Assembly: GCF_019599185.1 (NCBI RefSeq)
Contig: NZ_JAIEUL010000013.1
Coordinates: 1-64,000 of the forward strand
Direction: 5' to 3'
DNA: 64,000 bases
Source of the DNA: Cryobacterium inferilacus
GTDB lineage: Bacteria > Actinomycetota > Actinomycetes > Actinomycetales > Microbacteriaceae
Part shown: positions 7,268 through 15,740 of the stretch, piece by piece
How the letters are laid out: the number at the start of each line of letters is the position of its first letter
How positions within the stretch are numbered: position 1 is the stretch's first letter
Notes under the pieces: generated by a model
The model's input: only the letters and a program-made list of their open reading frames with translations
The model's database searches: none
Told to the model about the DNA's origin: nothing
Translations under genes and position numbers: made by a program

Positions 7268-7819
7268 TCAAATGGTGGTGATGCGCTCGATCGCGGTCCG
7301 CACCTCGACGGCCCGGTCGGAGCGATCTCTTTCGAGCGCGAGATGTAGGGACAGACCCTCAATCAGCGCGTCCAACAGTCGTGCGGTGAGCGGATCGAAA
7401 TGGCGTTCGAGCGCCGCACGAGACCGCCCCATCCACGCACTGGTGAGCGAACGAAACTTCACGTCGCGGGCCGCGAGGGCGTAAAACTCGATGGTGAGAA
7501 CCAGGTTGCGATCGCTGTCGAAGAGTTCAGTGATCAACCCAACCAGCGCGGCCACTGCGGCGTCTCGGTCGGCGGCTCTGCACATGACCGCCTCGAACTC
7601 ATCGGCCACGTGGTCTGCGAAGCGGGTGAACGCCGCGGTCAGCACATCGTCCATGCCATCGAAGTGGTACGTCATAGACCCAAGCGGAACATCCGCTGCG
7701 GTCGCAATCTTGCGGTGAGACACTCCCGCCACCCCCACATCAGCGATGATGTCGAGAGCAACATCGATGAGTCGGCCGCGGCGGTCCGGGTCGGGTCGGC
7801 GAACGGGGGCCTGCTTCAC
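7268..7819 (-). CDS. TetR/AcrR-family regulator
   Basis: A 183-aa regulator. An N-terminal TetR helix-turn-helix spans about residues 10-58 (DVALDIIADVGVAGVSHRKI, PLGSMTYHF), followed by an alpha-helical ligand-binding domain. The GTG at 7819 overlaps the TGA of the upstream acetyltransferase remnant (GTGA), showing that the two were once a coupled operon. The regulator looks intact although its partner is deleted. Confidence 0.85.
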   Translation of the reverse strand: MKQAPVRRPDPDRRGRLIDVALDIIADVGVAGVSHRKIATAADVPLGSMTYHFDGMDDVLTAAFTRFADHVADEFEAVMCRAADRDAAVAALVGLITELFDSDRNLVLTIEFYALAARDVKFRSLTSAWMGRSRAALERHFDPLTARLLDALIEGLSLHLALERDRSDRAVEVRTAIERITTI

Positions 7820-8064
7820 GACACAGCTCGGATGACGCGGGCAGGGTTTCCGGTCAGGAGTTGCACGTTGGGACCGATCTGGCAGTCCTCGCCGATCGTG
7901 ATGCGCGCCACGTCCAACGCGGTCAAGTTGAAGTTCACAAACGTGCCTGCACCGATGAAGGTGTTCTCCCCGTAATCCACCGACAACGGCGGCTTCACTT
8001 CGGCGCTCTCTCCCAGGGCGCCGAGAAGCTGCACCAGCACGTCCCTCGCGTCGTTGTACGACAA
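7816..8064 (-). pseudogene. Sugar O-acetyltransferase remnant with internal deletion
   Basis: The remaining 82 codons match the maltose/nodulation-type acetyltransferase family: SYNDARDVLVQLLG, PPLSVDYGENTFIGAGTFVN and IGEDCQIGPNVQLLT. The sequence then jumps directly to GNPARVIRAV, which is normally the extreme C-terminus. The intervening left-handed beta-helix with the PTHP and catalytic region, roughly 60-70 residues, is missing, as is the N-terminal helical part before SYND. Reading frame is kept across the junction (about 7852-7856). The catalytic centre is gone, so this should be non-functional. Confidence 0.8.
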
Positions 8065-8073
8065 GATATGGGA

Positions 8074-8352
8074 ATGGATCGCGCGTCAAATCACCTGATC
8101 GCAGGGCTCGAGGAGCCATCGGGCACGCGCACTCGTCGCCTACTTCGTCGGGCGTGGGCGCTGGTTCGTGCATCATGGGGCGACGTCGAGATCGACGCCG
8201 ACCTGGTCATCCGTCGGCGCGCGAGCGGAGCCGAGATTCTCCGCACAGCCGCTGACCTCGGCGACCCCCATCTGCTTTTGGAGACCGTGCGCCGCGACCT
8301 CGAAACCAAGACCGTCGATGAGTTCGTGCGCGAATGGCGCGTCGTCGACTGA
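8074..8352 (+). CDS. Hypothetical protein
   Basis: A 92-aa ORF, basic in its first half and with a helical C-terminal half (ILRTAADLGDPHLLLETVRR, then VDEFVREW). No family is recognised, though the sequence is protein-like and codon use matches the neighbours. ATG 8074 or 8068 are possible starts; neither has a ribosome site. It diverges from the acetyltransferase remnant, and the break at that gene's 5' end falls right beside this start, so the gene may have been placed here by the same rearrangement. Confidence 0.45.
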   Translation: MDRASNHLIAGLEEPSGTRTRRLLRRAWALVRASWGDVEIDADLVIRRRASGAEILRTAADLGDPHLLLETVRRDLETKTVDEFVREWRVVD

Positions 8353-8521
8353 AGCTCAGCACGCCAGGCGTCGCGCCACCGGTTCGGCTACGCCCTCACC
8401 TCGCCGGCTCCGCGCTCGCTAGCCGCCTGAATGCTCAAAGACTTCGAAGCCCGATATAGTTCCGGGCGTACTGCGCCCGATCGCGGCGAACCGCCTGGTT
8501 GACTGGGCAAGCCCTGAGCAA

Positions 8522-9046
8522 TCACCGTGAGTCAGGAATCTGACTGACCTCGGAACGGAGATCGCGGAGCATGACAAGCTCCCGGTCGCCGTCCGGCACT
8601 CCATTGCCGGGCTTCGGCAGCTCGACGAATCCATTGCGCTCGTAGGCTCGACGGGCCGCGAGGTTGTCATTCATCACAGACAGAACGAGCGTGGCCGCAC
8701 CGTTTTCTGCCGCCCAGTACGCGATCTCGGCGATGAGAGCGCTGGCGACGCCCTTCTCTCGAGCCGAAGGGTGCACCCACATCGAGATCAGCTCGGCGCG
8801 CCCGGACGAATCGGTCGCCGGCGTGCCGGTGGCCATGCCGACCGCGGAGCCACTGTCGACGTCGACGGCCAGCAGATCGATCGCTCCCGGAATCGACAAT
8901 CGATTCCGCCAGCGATCTTCCGATGCGTCCGCCCACTCGTCGAGCCGAGAACCGAAGGCACCGGGTGAGTCTGTGAGCGCAGCGAGCCTTACAGCGCGCC
9001 AGAGCCGCCAGTCGTCGGCGGATGCGGTGCGCAGCTTGGTGCTCAT
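8522..9046 (-). CDS. GNAT-family N-acetyltransferase
   Basis: A 174-aa acetyltransferase. Motif A is at about residues 98-118 (ISMWVHPSAREKGVASALI), where the usual R/Q-x-x-G-x-G/A acetyl-CoA loop reads REKGVA. Motif B lies near residue 135-155 (LSVMNDNLAARRAYERNGF). The substrate is unknown. ATG 9046 is chosen over upstream starts because it directly precedes the first strand. It diverges from the small membrane protein at 9085. Confidence 0.85.
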   Translation of the reverse strand: MSTKLRTASADDWRLWRAVRLAALTDSPGAFGSRLDEWADASEDRWRNRLSIPGAIDLLAVDVDSGSAVGMATGTPATDSSGRAELISMWVHPSAREKGVASALIAEIAYWAAENGAATLVLSVMNDNLAARRAYERNGFVELPKPGNGVPDGDRELVMLRDLRSEVSQIPDSR

Positions 9047-9084
9047 GCCCCGACCATACCGACTCGCGCTCGGTACCATGCAGG

Positions 9085-9321
9085 ATGAGGACCCTGACGG
9101 CAGCAACATCCGTTTCTATCTGGCTGAGCATCATCAGCGCGGTTGTTCTGGGTGCGGTGCTGCTCTACCTGTTGGTAGCGGGGCAGGGCCTGGGGCTCAA
9201 GGTGAGCAGCCTGGACGGGAGCGGACCGCAGTGGCCCTTCACGGTGGCCTGGTGCGCGGGGGCGGCAGCGTTAGCCTTCGCTGCGGTGGCGATAGCGCTG
9301 GGCGTAGCGCGTCGCGGCTGA
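9085..9321 (+). CDS. Small two-span membrane protein
   Basis: A 78-aa protein with two hydrophobic helices (about residues 8-32 and 50-74) joined by a polar loop containing GSGPQWPF. No family is recognised. ATG 9085 is chosen because the first helix follows at once. It converges with the gene at 9326, with a 4-nt gap. Confidence 0.55.
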   Translation: MRTLTAATSVSIWLSIISAVVLGAVLLYLLVAGQGLGLKVSSLDGSGPQWPFTVAWCAGAAALAFAAVAIALGVARRG

Positions 9322-9325
9322 GGCG

Positions 9326-9778
9326 TCAGTCGAAAATTGTGTCAGCGAGCGCTCGGGGGCTGCCGGCCACCACGTCCACAACCACTCGGAGTCCGGATGG
9401 CGACCGCAGAGCAGAGAGCGTGTGTACCCATCGCTCCAGCGCCACCGCGTCGTTTCCCTCAGACAACATGACCTCCAGAATTCCCCTCCTGGGAATGGGG
9501 GCAACGCTGAACCCGACCTTGCCGCCAGTCAGTTCCTTCACCTGCCTGGCCATCGCCGCAGTCTCTGCCATCGCCTCGTTGAGCGGATGCCCTACGTGCT
9601 CGACAACTTCCACGGGGAGGCCCGGCGCCTTCAAGCGACTAAGCGCGTCAGGCGGCGCCTGAGCGGCGAACGCAACCATGAAGCCGTGCTCCGTGTAATC
9701 GGAGTAGGAGAAATCATCCGGAAAGAGCGCCATCACATCGGAGATCGCTGCGGACGCAGCCTCTCTTGCTGCCTCCAT
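9326..9778 (-). CDS. Hypothetical protein
   Basis: A 150-aa protein of alternating helices and strands. It has no signal peptide or membrane span, and no family is recognised. The N-terminus is acidic and helical, and the central region LPVEVVEHVGHPLNEAMAET may form a beta-alpha unit. ATG 9778 has a GAGG-type site upstream. It lies 31 nt downstream of a GNAT gene on the same strand and could be its operon partner. Confidence 0.55.
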   Translation of the reverse strand: MEAAREAASAAISDVMALFPDDFSYSDYTEHGFMVAFAAQAPPDALSRLKAPGLPVEVVEHVGHPLNEAMAETAAMARQVKELTGGKVGFSVAPIPRRGILEVMLSEGNDAVALERWVHTLSALRSPSGLRVVVDVVAGSPRALADTIFD

Positions 9779-9809
9779 GACCTCACCCCCTCCGTCAAGG
9801 ACGGCTGCG

Positions 9810-10286
9810 TCAGCCGAGCTTGAGGAGCATCGTATCCGACCCGCCGTTGCGTCCCACGACGCGGAAACCCGCGCGTTCGTAGAGGTGCCGGGCGTTGTTG
9901 CCGTCTTCGACGCTGAGGCTGAGCCGCTCGAGGCCCCGTGACTGGGCCAGGGCGATCAGCTGCGCGAGCAGCGCCCCGCCGATCCCCCTCCCCCGGAATC
10001 CTTCGAAGGTTGTGATGCTCAGCTCCGGGGTGTCCGCGTCGACGAACCCGTAGCCGGGCTCGTCCTCGGGCAGGAAGACAAGCCAGGCGACCGCCCGGAC
10101 GGTGCCGGCGTCGTCGTCCACCAGGCCGAAGTCCCGCTCGGCGGGAAAGGCCGTGTAGTAGTGCGCGATGTCCGGCATGCCGTCTACGTCGTCGAACGTG
10201 AACCGCGACGCGTTCCAATTCATATTGGCGAGGGTGGCCTGTCGAAGGAGCGGCCGGTCATGGTCGGTGAGTTCTCTGAGGGCCAT
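9810..10286 (-). CDS. GNAT-family N-acetyltransferase
   Basis: A 158-aa acetyltransferase. The acetyl-CoA loop FRGRGIGGALL is near residues 97-107 (R/Q-x-x-G-x-G/A = RGRGIG), and the C-terminal motif EDGNNARHLYERAGFRVVG near residues 127-145. The substrate is unknown. ATG 10286 precedes the MALRELTDHDR start typical of the fold. It is followed by the gene at 9326 on the same strand. Confidence 0.85.
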   Translation of the reverse strand: MALRELTDHDRPLLRQATLANMNWNASRFTFDDVDGMPDIAHYYTAFPAERDFGLVDDDAGTVRAVAWLVFLPEDEPGYGFVDADTPELSITTFEGFRGRGIGGALLAQLIALAQSRGLERLSLSVEDGNNARHLYERAGFRVVGRNGGSDTMLLKLG

Positions 10287-10306
10287 CTCGCAACCGTAGC
10301 AACGCA

Positions 10307-10672
10307 CTATCGGCGCGGGTCGTCCTCCGGCCAGATCGCCCGAATAATGCGGATGGTGTCGTCCAGCCCGGTACCGGCGCGGGTGCTGGTCGCGGCGAGG
10401 TGGCGGGCGGCGTCCAGTACCGGTCGCGGTGTCGTCGCCGCGCTGCGGCTAACCCGGGTTCCTCCCCCGGTGCGGGCCGTGAGGTAGCCCTCCGCTTCCA
10501 GCGCTTTGTACGCTTTCGCCACCGTGCCCGGAGCCACGTCGAGGTCCTTCGCGAGCTGACGAACCGAGGGCAGCCGTTCGTCGGCGGCGAGCAGGCCGGA
10601 TGCGATCAGCCCGCGGATTTGATCGCGGATCTGCTCCGTGGGAGGAGCCGAACCGGACAGGGTGATGATCAT
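10307..10672 (-). CDS. GntR-family regulator, YtrA type
   Basis: A 121-aa regulator. The winged helix spans residues 6-75 (LPSVRQLAKDLDVAPGTVAK) and a helical tail of about 45 residues completes it. It overlaps the upstream membrane-protein gene by 4 nt (ATGA). It is the paralogous twin of the regulator at 3682-4074 in size, domain layout and operon position. The probable operator is the direct repeat at 11607-11643. Confidence 0.85.
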   Translation of the reverse strand: MIITLSGSAPPTEQIRDQIRGLIASGLLAADERLPSVRQLAKDLDVAPGTVAKAYKALEAEGYLTARTGGGTRVSRSAATTPRPVLDAARHLAATSTRAGTGLDDTIRIIRAIWPEDDPRR

Positions 10673-11586
10673 GATCTGGAAAGGATCGGCGCCGGCCGCC
10701 TCGACGGAATCCCGGACAGGGCGACCGCCGCCCACAGCGCGAAGCCGAGCGCCGCGGCGACGCTGGACGCCCAGTTGAGCGCCGGTTGCAGGGCGGCGAA
10801 GTCGGTCCAGAACACGACCGCTCCCTCCGAGGTGGAGAACGTGGAGCGGACCGAGGCTGTTCCGGCGAGTGACCCGAAGATGAGTCCGAGGTGCACAAGC
10901 AGAGCACCCGTCGCGATCAGCAGCACGTTCCGGGTGCGAACGGTACGGATGCGCACATCCTGCTCCCGGCCACGGTCGAGGGCGGGCCGGGAGATGAGGA
11001 TCAGGTCGAGGATGACCAGCGCAATCATGAGCGTCAGGTAGACGAGCGCGGGTACGGAGTAGAACCAGCCGTAGATGCTGGTGCCCATGCCTCGTTCGCC
11101 ACCGAGGTCAACGGAATACATGGTGTACTGGCCGGTCACCTCGTCTCGTTCCGAGGCGGCGCCGGCCGCCACGGTGAGAGCGAGAATGAGCGCGAGGACC
11201 GCCGCCGGGGTGATGAACCACCAGCCGCGGGCGAAACTCACCGCCGTGCGGGGCGTGAGGTCCGCGGCGCCGCGCCCGCTGCGGGTGCGGATCGGGAATG
11301 CCAGCAGCACCAGGCCGACAATGCCGAGCCAGAGCGGAATCGCGAACCGGTGGTCGGCGTACCAGCGCCACAGGTCACCCGGGAGGTCGAGCTGCAGAGC
11401 AAGCGGCCCCGATATCAGCCGCTCCGCCAGCCCCACGAACACGAATGTCAGGCCCGCGGCCAACGAGAATGCGCCCAGGCGACCGCGGGGCAGCCCGTTT
11501 CGGCGCCCCCGAACCAGCCACCACACCGTCGCGAGAACAAGGCCCGCAGCAGCGGGACCTAGAACAATGAGATACAACCACGCCAT
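10669..11586 (-). CDS. Polytopic membrane protein paired with GntR
   Basis: A 305-aa protein with about seven hydrophobic segments (near residues 3-25, 38-58, 80-98, 120-140, 170-190, 215-235 and 270-292) and no recognised catalytic motif. It is the first gene of a two-gene operon with the YtrA-type regulator. Its ATG follows a purine-rich GGGAGGGGG block. Organisation and size match the pair at 3682-5006, although the proteins are clearly diverged. A membrane stress or transport role is possible but not shown. Confidence 0.7.
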   Translation of the reverse strand: MAWLYLIVLGPAAAGLVLATVWWLVRGRRNGLPRGRLGAFSLAAGLTFVFVGLAERLISGPLALQLDLPGDLWRWYADHRFAIPLWLGIVGLVLLAFPIRTRSGRGAADLTPRTAVSFARGWWFITPAAVLALILALTVAAGAASERDEVTGQYTMYSVDLGGERGMGTSIYGWFYSVPALVYLTLMIALVILDLILISRPALDRGREQDVRIRTVRTRNVLLIATGALLVHLGLIFGSLAGTASVRSTFSTSEGAVVFWTDFAALQPALNWASSVAAALGFALWAAVALSGIPSRRPAPILSRS

Positions 11587-11606
11587 CGGTACAACCCCCT
11601 CCCATT

Positions 11607-11643
11607 TGTATCACTCAAACAATACACACATGTATCACTCAAA
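11607..11643 (-). promoter_or_regulatory. Direct-repeat operator of the GntR operon
   Basis: Two copies of TGTATCACTCAAA lie at 11607-11619 and 11631-11643, 24 bp apart (just over two helical turns), right upstream of the operon's ribosome site. The related word TGTATCA occurs at 5029-5035 before the other GntR/membrane operon. I infer that this is the binding site of the encoded regulator. Confidence 0.55.
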
Positions 11644-11772
11644 TGACACATTCGAGCTCGGGTTAGCGCAAGCCGGCCGCCCTGGCTCGCGTCTTGATGG
11701 CCAAGCTCGACGGTCGTGACATCGGGGCGACGTGGCGTGCGGTTTCCGCTCAGTGCTCTACCGACGGGCGCT

Positions 11773-12183
11773 CTACAGTCGGGTGCGGAGCTCCTCGACC
11801 CGGGTGCGAATGTCATCGCGCACCAGGCGCATCCGCTCCATGCCTTCAATGCCGCGCTCGGACGGCTCGTCGGTGATCCAGGTCTCGAAACTCGTTCCTG
11901 GCACCTCGTCGACTTGCGCCTCCGACCCGAGGATCACGACGACGTCGGCGTCTGCCACCATCTGGGCGGTGATCGCCTTCGGGTGTTCGTCACCGATACT
12001 GATCGCCAGCTCGGTCAAGGACTCCACCGACTGCGCATTCAGGGCCGCCCCGGGCTTCGTACCCGCCGACAACACCTCGACCGTGTCCCCCGCCGTGGCT
12101 CTCAGCAAGGCTGCGGCCATCTGTGACTTGCCGCCGTTCTTCTGGCAGACGAACAGAACTCTGGGGATGCGGGGCTCGATCAT
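11773..12183 (-). CDS. Arsenate reductase / low-MW phosphatase-like protein
   Basis: A 136-aa protein of the low-molecular-weight phosphatase fold. The P-loop near residues 12-20 reads VCQKNGGKSQMA, matching the actinobacterial ArsC-like subgroup (C-x-K-N-G-G-K-S). The usual Arg of the CX5R signature is replaced by Lys. The general-acid Asp may be in the WITDEP segment near residues 102-107. The family includes arsenate-mycothiol transferases and phosphatases, and no ars genes are nearby, so the substrate is open. It diverges from the NYN gene. Confidence 0.75.
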   Translation of the reverse strand: MIEPRIPRVLFVCQKNGGKSQMAAALLRATAGDTVEVLSAGTKPGAALNAQSVESLTELAISIGDEHPKAITAQMVADADVVVILGSEAQVDEVPGTSFETWITDEPSERGIEGMERMRLVRDDIRTRVEELRTRL

Positions 12184-12310
12184 GACGCAATGGTACCGAG
12201 CGCGCCTGACCTCAGTAAGCGAAGGTCAAGTTGCCCTCGCCGCGCCGCGGGCGGCAGACTGGAAGCACGGATCGCTATTGAGTCTTCCGCCTGTGGCTAA
12301 GGAGCTCACC

Positions 12311-13345
12311 ATGACTGAACCGAACGACGCACGTGTCGGCCTCTACATCGACTTCGACAACATCGTCATCTCGCGCTATCAGCAGCTGCACGGCCGCAAC
12401 GCCTTCCAGCGCGACGGCATCCGCAACTTCGACAAGACCAGCCGGGATGCCGACCCCGAAGTCGCCGCCCGCCTCTCCGCCGCGACGGTGGACTTCAACG
12501 CCATCATCGACTTCGCCGCCTCCTTCGGCACTCTCGTGGTCAACCGCGCCTACGCCGACTGGTCGGTGCCCGTGAACGCGAGCTATCAGCGCCAGCTGAT
12601 GAGCCGCGCGGTGGACCTTACCCAGCTGTTCACCACCACTACTCGCGGCACCAAGAACGGTGCAGACATCCGCCTGGCCGTCGACGTGGTCGAAGACCTC
12701 TTTCGCCTGCCCGACCTCACCCACGTGATCATCATCGCCGGCGACTCCGACTACATCGCCCTGGCCCAGAAGTCCAAGCGCCTCGGTCGTTTTGTCGTGG
12801 GCATCGGCGTCGCCGGCTCCACCAGCACGTCGCTCGCCGCCGCCTGCGACGAGTTCGAAGACTACGACTCGCTGCCCGGCATCGAAAAGGTCGCCCCCTC
12901 TCCCGAGGCCGAGTCGACCCGCACCGACAAGCGCAAGGGCGGCCGTCGCGCCGCTGAGCCCCTAGAGGTGGAGGCCGAGGCGGAGCCCACCCCGCCCGCG
13001 AGCGCTGCCCGCAAGTTCACCACCATCCCGATGTTTTCGCACACGGATGACGCCTCCTTCGACGAGCAGGAACCGGCGGACGACATCGACCCGCAGACTG
13101 TCGCGACCGAGCTGCTGGTGCGGGCGCTGCAGATCGGCCACGCCAAGGGCGACGACGACGAGTGGTTGAACACCGGCACGGTCAAGAACCAGATGCGCCG
13201 GATGGACCCCTCGTTCAACGAGAAGCCGCTCGGCTTCCGCTCGTTCACCGACTTCCTCTCGTCACGCAGCGACGTGGCCGAGCTGGCCGAAGACGGCTCG
13301 CAGCGGCTGATCCGCTACCGCCCGAAGAGCGACTCGGGCCGCTGA
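12311..13345 (+). CDS. NYN domain / OST-HTH (LOTUS) protein
   Basis: A 344-aa protein. An N-terminal NYN (PIN-like) nuclease domain covers residues 7-185, with acidic metal-site residues in YIDFDN (12-17), NGADIRLAVD (about 116-125) and AGDSDY (about 141-146). An acidic linker follows, and a C-terminal OST-HTH/LOTUS-type RNA-binding domain lies from about residue 255 (DDEWLNTGTVKNQMRRMDP, FRSFTDFL). This architecture predicts an RNA-processing or RNA-decay factor. The start has a good GGAG site 8 nt upstream. The nearest genes give no partner. Confidence 0.85.
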   Translation: MTEPNDARVGLYIDFDNIVISRYQQLHGRNAFQRDGIRNFDKTSRDADPEVAARLSAATVDFNAIIDFAASFGTLVVNRAYADWSVPVNASYQRQLMSRAVDLTQLFTTTTRGTKNGADIRLAVDVVEDLFRLPDLTHVIIIAGDSDYIALAQKSKRLGRFVVGIGVAGSTSTSLAAACDEFEDYDSLPGIEKVAPSPEAESTRTDKRKGGRRAAEPLEVEAEAEPTPPASAARKFTTIPMFSHTDDASFDEQEPADDIDPQTVATELLVRALQIGHAKGDDDEWLNTGTVKNQMRRMDPSFNEKPLGFRSFTDFLSSRSDVAELAEDGSQRLIRYRPKSDSGR

Positions 13346-13421
13346 CGCATTGGCGAGGGCCCGGGTTGCCGGTTCGGCAACCCGATTGGGCGCTACCGCC
13401 GGAACGCTACAGGCTGCTGTC

Positions 13422-14075
13422 ATGGATCACACTCACGACGCCGCAGACCACCGCCCGCCCCGAAATCCCGGGGAGAATCAGGCGCAGTGGGACCAGCGCT
13501 ACTCCGAGATGGAGAAGCTCTGGAGCGGCCAGCCCAACGGAGTGCTCTTGGCTGAGACCCGCGGGCTGACCCCGGGTCGGGTTCTCGACGTGGGCTGCGG
13601 CGAGGGCGCCGACGCACTCTGGCTGGCCGAACAGGGCTGGGACGTGACCGCACTGGACGTGTCGCGGGTGGCGCTGGACCGTGCCGCGCACGAGGCCGAC
13701 CAGCGGGGCGTGCAGCTGCGCTGGGTGCACGCCGGACTCGTCGAGGCGGCGCTGCCACCGGCATCCTTCGAATTGGTCTCGGCGCAGTACCCGGCGCTGC
13801 TACGCACGGCTGAGAACAGGGCCGAGCACGCGCTGCTCGACGCCGTCGCCGTCGGTGGCGTGCTGCTGATCGTGCATCACCCCACCCCCACCACCGCGGA
13901 GGCGAGTGCACACGGGTTCAATCCCGACGACTACGTGAGCCCGGCCGGAGTCGCTGCGCTGTTGGGCGAAAACTGGCTTCTCGAGGTGAACGAGACCCGC
14001 CCGCGGCACGTGGCCACGGGCGCAGGCTCGCACCACACCGCGGATATGGTGGTGCGCGCACGTCGGCTGCGCTGA
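13422..14075 (+). CDS. Class I SAM-dependent methyltransferase
   Basis: A 217-aa enzyme with motif I VLDVGCGEGADALWLA near residues 56-71, the acidic strand-2 residue in VTALDVS, and a post-I and motif II region (ASFELVSAQYPALL). The fold resembles thiopurine or TehB-type methyltransferases, but the substrate is unknown. A His-rich N-terminus (MDHTHDAADH) may be flexible. ATG 13422 is preferred because it fits the family length. The lipoprotein gene follows 14 nt later. Confidence 0.8.
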   Translation: MDHTHDAADHRPPRNPGENQAQWDQRYSEMEKLWSGQPNGVLLAETRGLTPGRVLDVGCGEGADALWLAEQGWDVTALDVSRVALDRAAHEADQRGVQLRWVHAGLVEAALPPASFELVSAQYPALLRTAENRAEHALLDAVAVGGVLLIVHHPTPTTAEASAHGFNPDDYVSPAGVAALLGENWLLEVNETRPRHVATGAGSHHTADMVVRARRLR

Positions 14076-14089
14076 GGAGTCCCGGCATA

Positions 14090-14524
14090 ATGGTAGCCGT
14101 GACCATACTCCCGCGCCTCACCTGCGTGGCATTCGCTGCCGCCGCCACCGCCATCCTTTCGTCCTGCTCCACGGCGACGTCACCATTTCTGGAATCCTCC
14201 GACGGCCACATCGTCGTGGTCTCCGAGGACGGCGGCAGCGGCGGCGGCCAACAGGCTCTGTTCGAGGGGTCCCTGGCCTGGGGTGATGCAGGCTGCATGA
14301 CCACCACCTTGGGAGCGCACCTCATCGTGTTCCCGAAAGGCACGACAATCGACGACAACGACGAGATCGTGCTGCCCAACGGATTCCACATCCGGGCGGG
14401 CGACGAGGTCGGGCTGGGCGGAGGATCCAGCTCGCCCGATGATGCCAAGAGTAAGGCTCTAGAGGTTCCCGAGGAGTGTCTGACCGACGAGATCTTCTAT
14501 GCCAGCGGCGAGGTCGCCAAGTAA
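14090..14524 (+). CDS. Putative lipoprotein
   Basis: A 144-aa secreted lipoprotein. The N-terminal hydrophobic signal is followed by the lipobox AILSSC with the lipidated Cys at residue 26. The mature part is acidic and Gly/Ser-rich, with no known domain. ATG 14090 or the GTG at 14099 are possible starts. It may be co-transcribed with the methyltransferase. Confidence 0.65.
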   Translation: MVAVTILPRLTCVAFAAAATAILSSCSTATSPFLESSDGHIVVVSEDGGSGGGQQALFEGSLAWGDAGCMTTTLGAHLIVFPKGTTIDDNDEIVLPNGFHIRAGDEVGLGGGSSSPDDAKSKALEVPEECLTDEIFYASGEVAK

Positions 14525-14567
14525 ATCGGGTGAGGTGCTGGGGTGGCTGCGCCGCTGTCGGGGCAGC

Positions 14568-15740
14568 TCAGGTGCCGCGGATGAAGCTCACGACCTGACC
14601 GAAATCACGAGCGGCCAGATCACTCTCGCGTATCCAGATTTCGAGCCGTGCGTCGTCTCCGAAGACCCCATCAAAGGCAGTATCGCCGCTGACATCGAAC
14701 AAGAGGATGTGGCGGTCCCTCGGCGAGCGCAGCGGCAAGTCTGCGTCCAGCACGTTCCGGGTCTCCGCCGAGGCGTCGAAGTCGAACCATTGGCTGCCCA
14801 GCATGCGGCTCGAGGTGGGTAGGGCTTCGTCGAAGGGGTCTGGCCTGGCGTCGCCTTCTCGATACCAGGTGGCCTCGCGTGCGATCGTGTCCGCCCGCGT
14901 CTGCAACGCGATGACTTGAGCGAAGGCTTCATCAGTCGTCGCGGCAGGACCGAAGCGGAACGCCGGGAGGACCTCCATCGAGATTCTCCTGACCGGAAAC
15001 AGCGCCTCGCCGTCAGCTCGACTTCGTTGGGCCAGAAGCGCTTCAGGAACGTAGAGAACGGTCGCCCCGCCGCCAGGGATATGAGAATCGGTACGGGAGT
15101 CTCCGGTGGTGGTGTGGAACACCTGCAGCAGCCCCTCGGTCGGCATGACTGTCGTGGCAATGAACGCGTGCACGGCGGTGGCCTGGCACAGCGTGCTGAG
15201 GTCGATCTGGAGAAGGAACACCGTGTCGGGCCGGTCCCACGGCCCTGCGGTCGGCAGCCCGCCCATTCGCGTCAGATCGTGCTCCGACTCGTCGGGGTGC
15301 GTGTCATCCGCGGCGTAGAGCGAAACACTATCGGGATCTCCGTCATGGTCCACGAGGTAGATCGCGGGAACAACCTCGACCTGGTCTGCGGTGAGCGACA
15401 CGCGCGGGTCAGAGAGGATTGCCTCTGCCTCGGGCGGAAGCTCGTCGAGCGGCACGAGGAGCAGCTGGGCGAGCATCCGCCGGTCTCGTGCGTTCACCAC
15501 CCGCGGGAGGGCCCGCCGCAGCTCCGCCATTAGCTCGGCATCGTGGATGACCGCATCCGCGGCCCGGTTCCACCGGGTTTGCAGAGCGTTCCACGCCGGT
15601 ACCGACACCGCGAGCGGATCGACGAGCGGGTCGTACCTGCGGAGTTGATCTTCGGCTGCACGCAGGTGGGCGAGGGTTGCGCTCGGGATGTCCCACAGTG
15701 GATCAGCCGCGCTCTCACCGGTCCCAGTGTTCGTACTCAT
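14568..15740 (-). CDS. YwqG-like (DUF1963) protein
   Basis: A 390-aa protein. After an N-terminal helical region (residues 1-130) comes a YwqG/DUF1963-like domain, with GGLPTAGPWDRPDTVFLLQI near residues 178-197, the strand LLQVFHTTTG near 221-230 and a C-terminal WFDFD/LFDVSGD part. The family is of unknown function. The ATG overlaps the stop of the upstream gene by 1 nt (TGATG), showing coupling. Confidence 0.75.
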   Translation of the reverse strand: MSTNTGTGESAADPLWDIPSATLAHLRAAEDQLRRYDPLVDPLAVSVPAWNALQTRWNRAADAVIHDAELMAELRRALPRVVNARDRRMLAQLLLVPLDELPPEAEAILSDPRVSLTADQVEVVPAIYLVDHDGDPDSVSLYAADDTHPDESEHDLTRMGGLPTAGPWDRPDTVFLLQIDLSTLCQATAVHAFIATTVMPTEGLLQVFHTTTGDSRTDSHIPGGGATVLYVPEALLAQRSRADGEALFPVRRISMEVLPAFRFGPAATTDEAFAQVIALQTRADTIAREATWYREGDARPDPFDEALPTSSRMLGSQWFDFDASAETRNVLDADLPLRSPRDRHILLFDVSGDTAFDGVFGDDARLEIWIRESDLAARDFGQVVSFIRGT

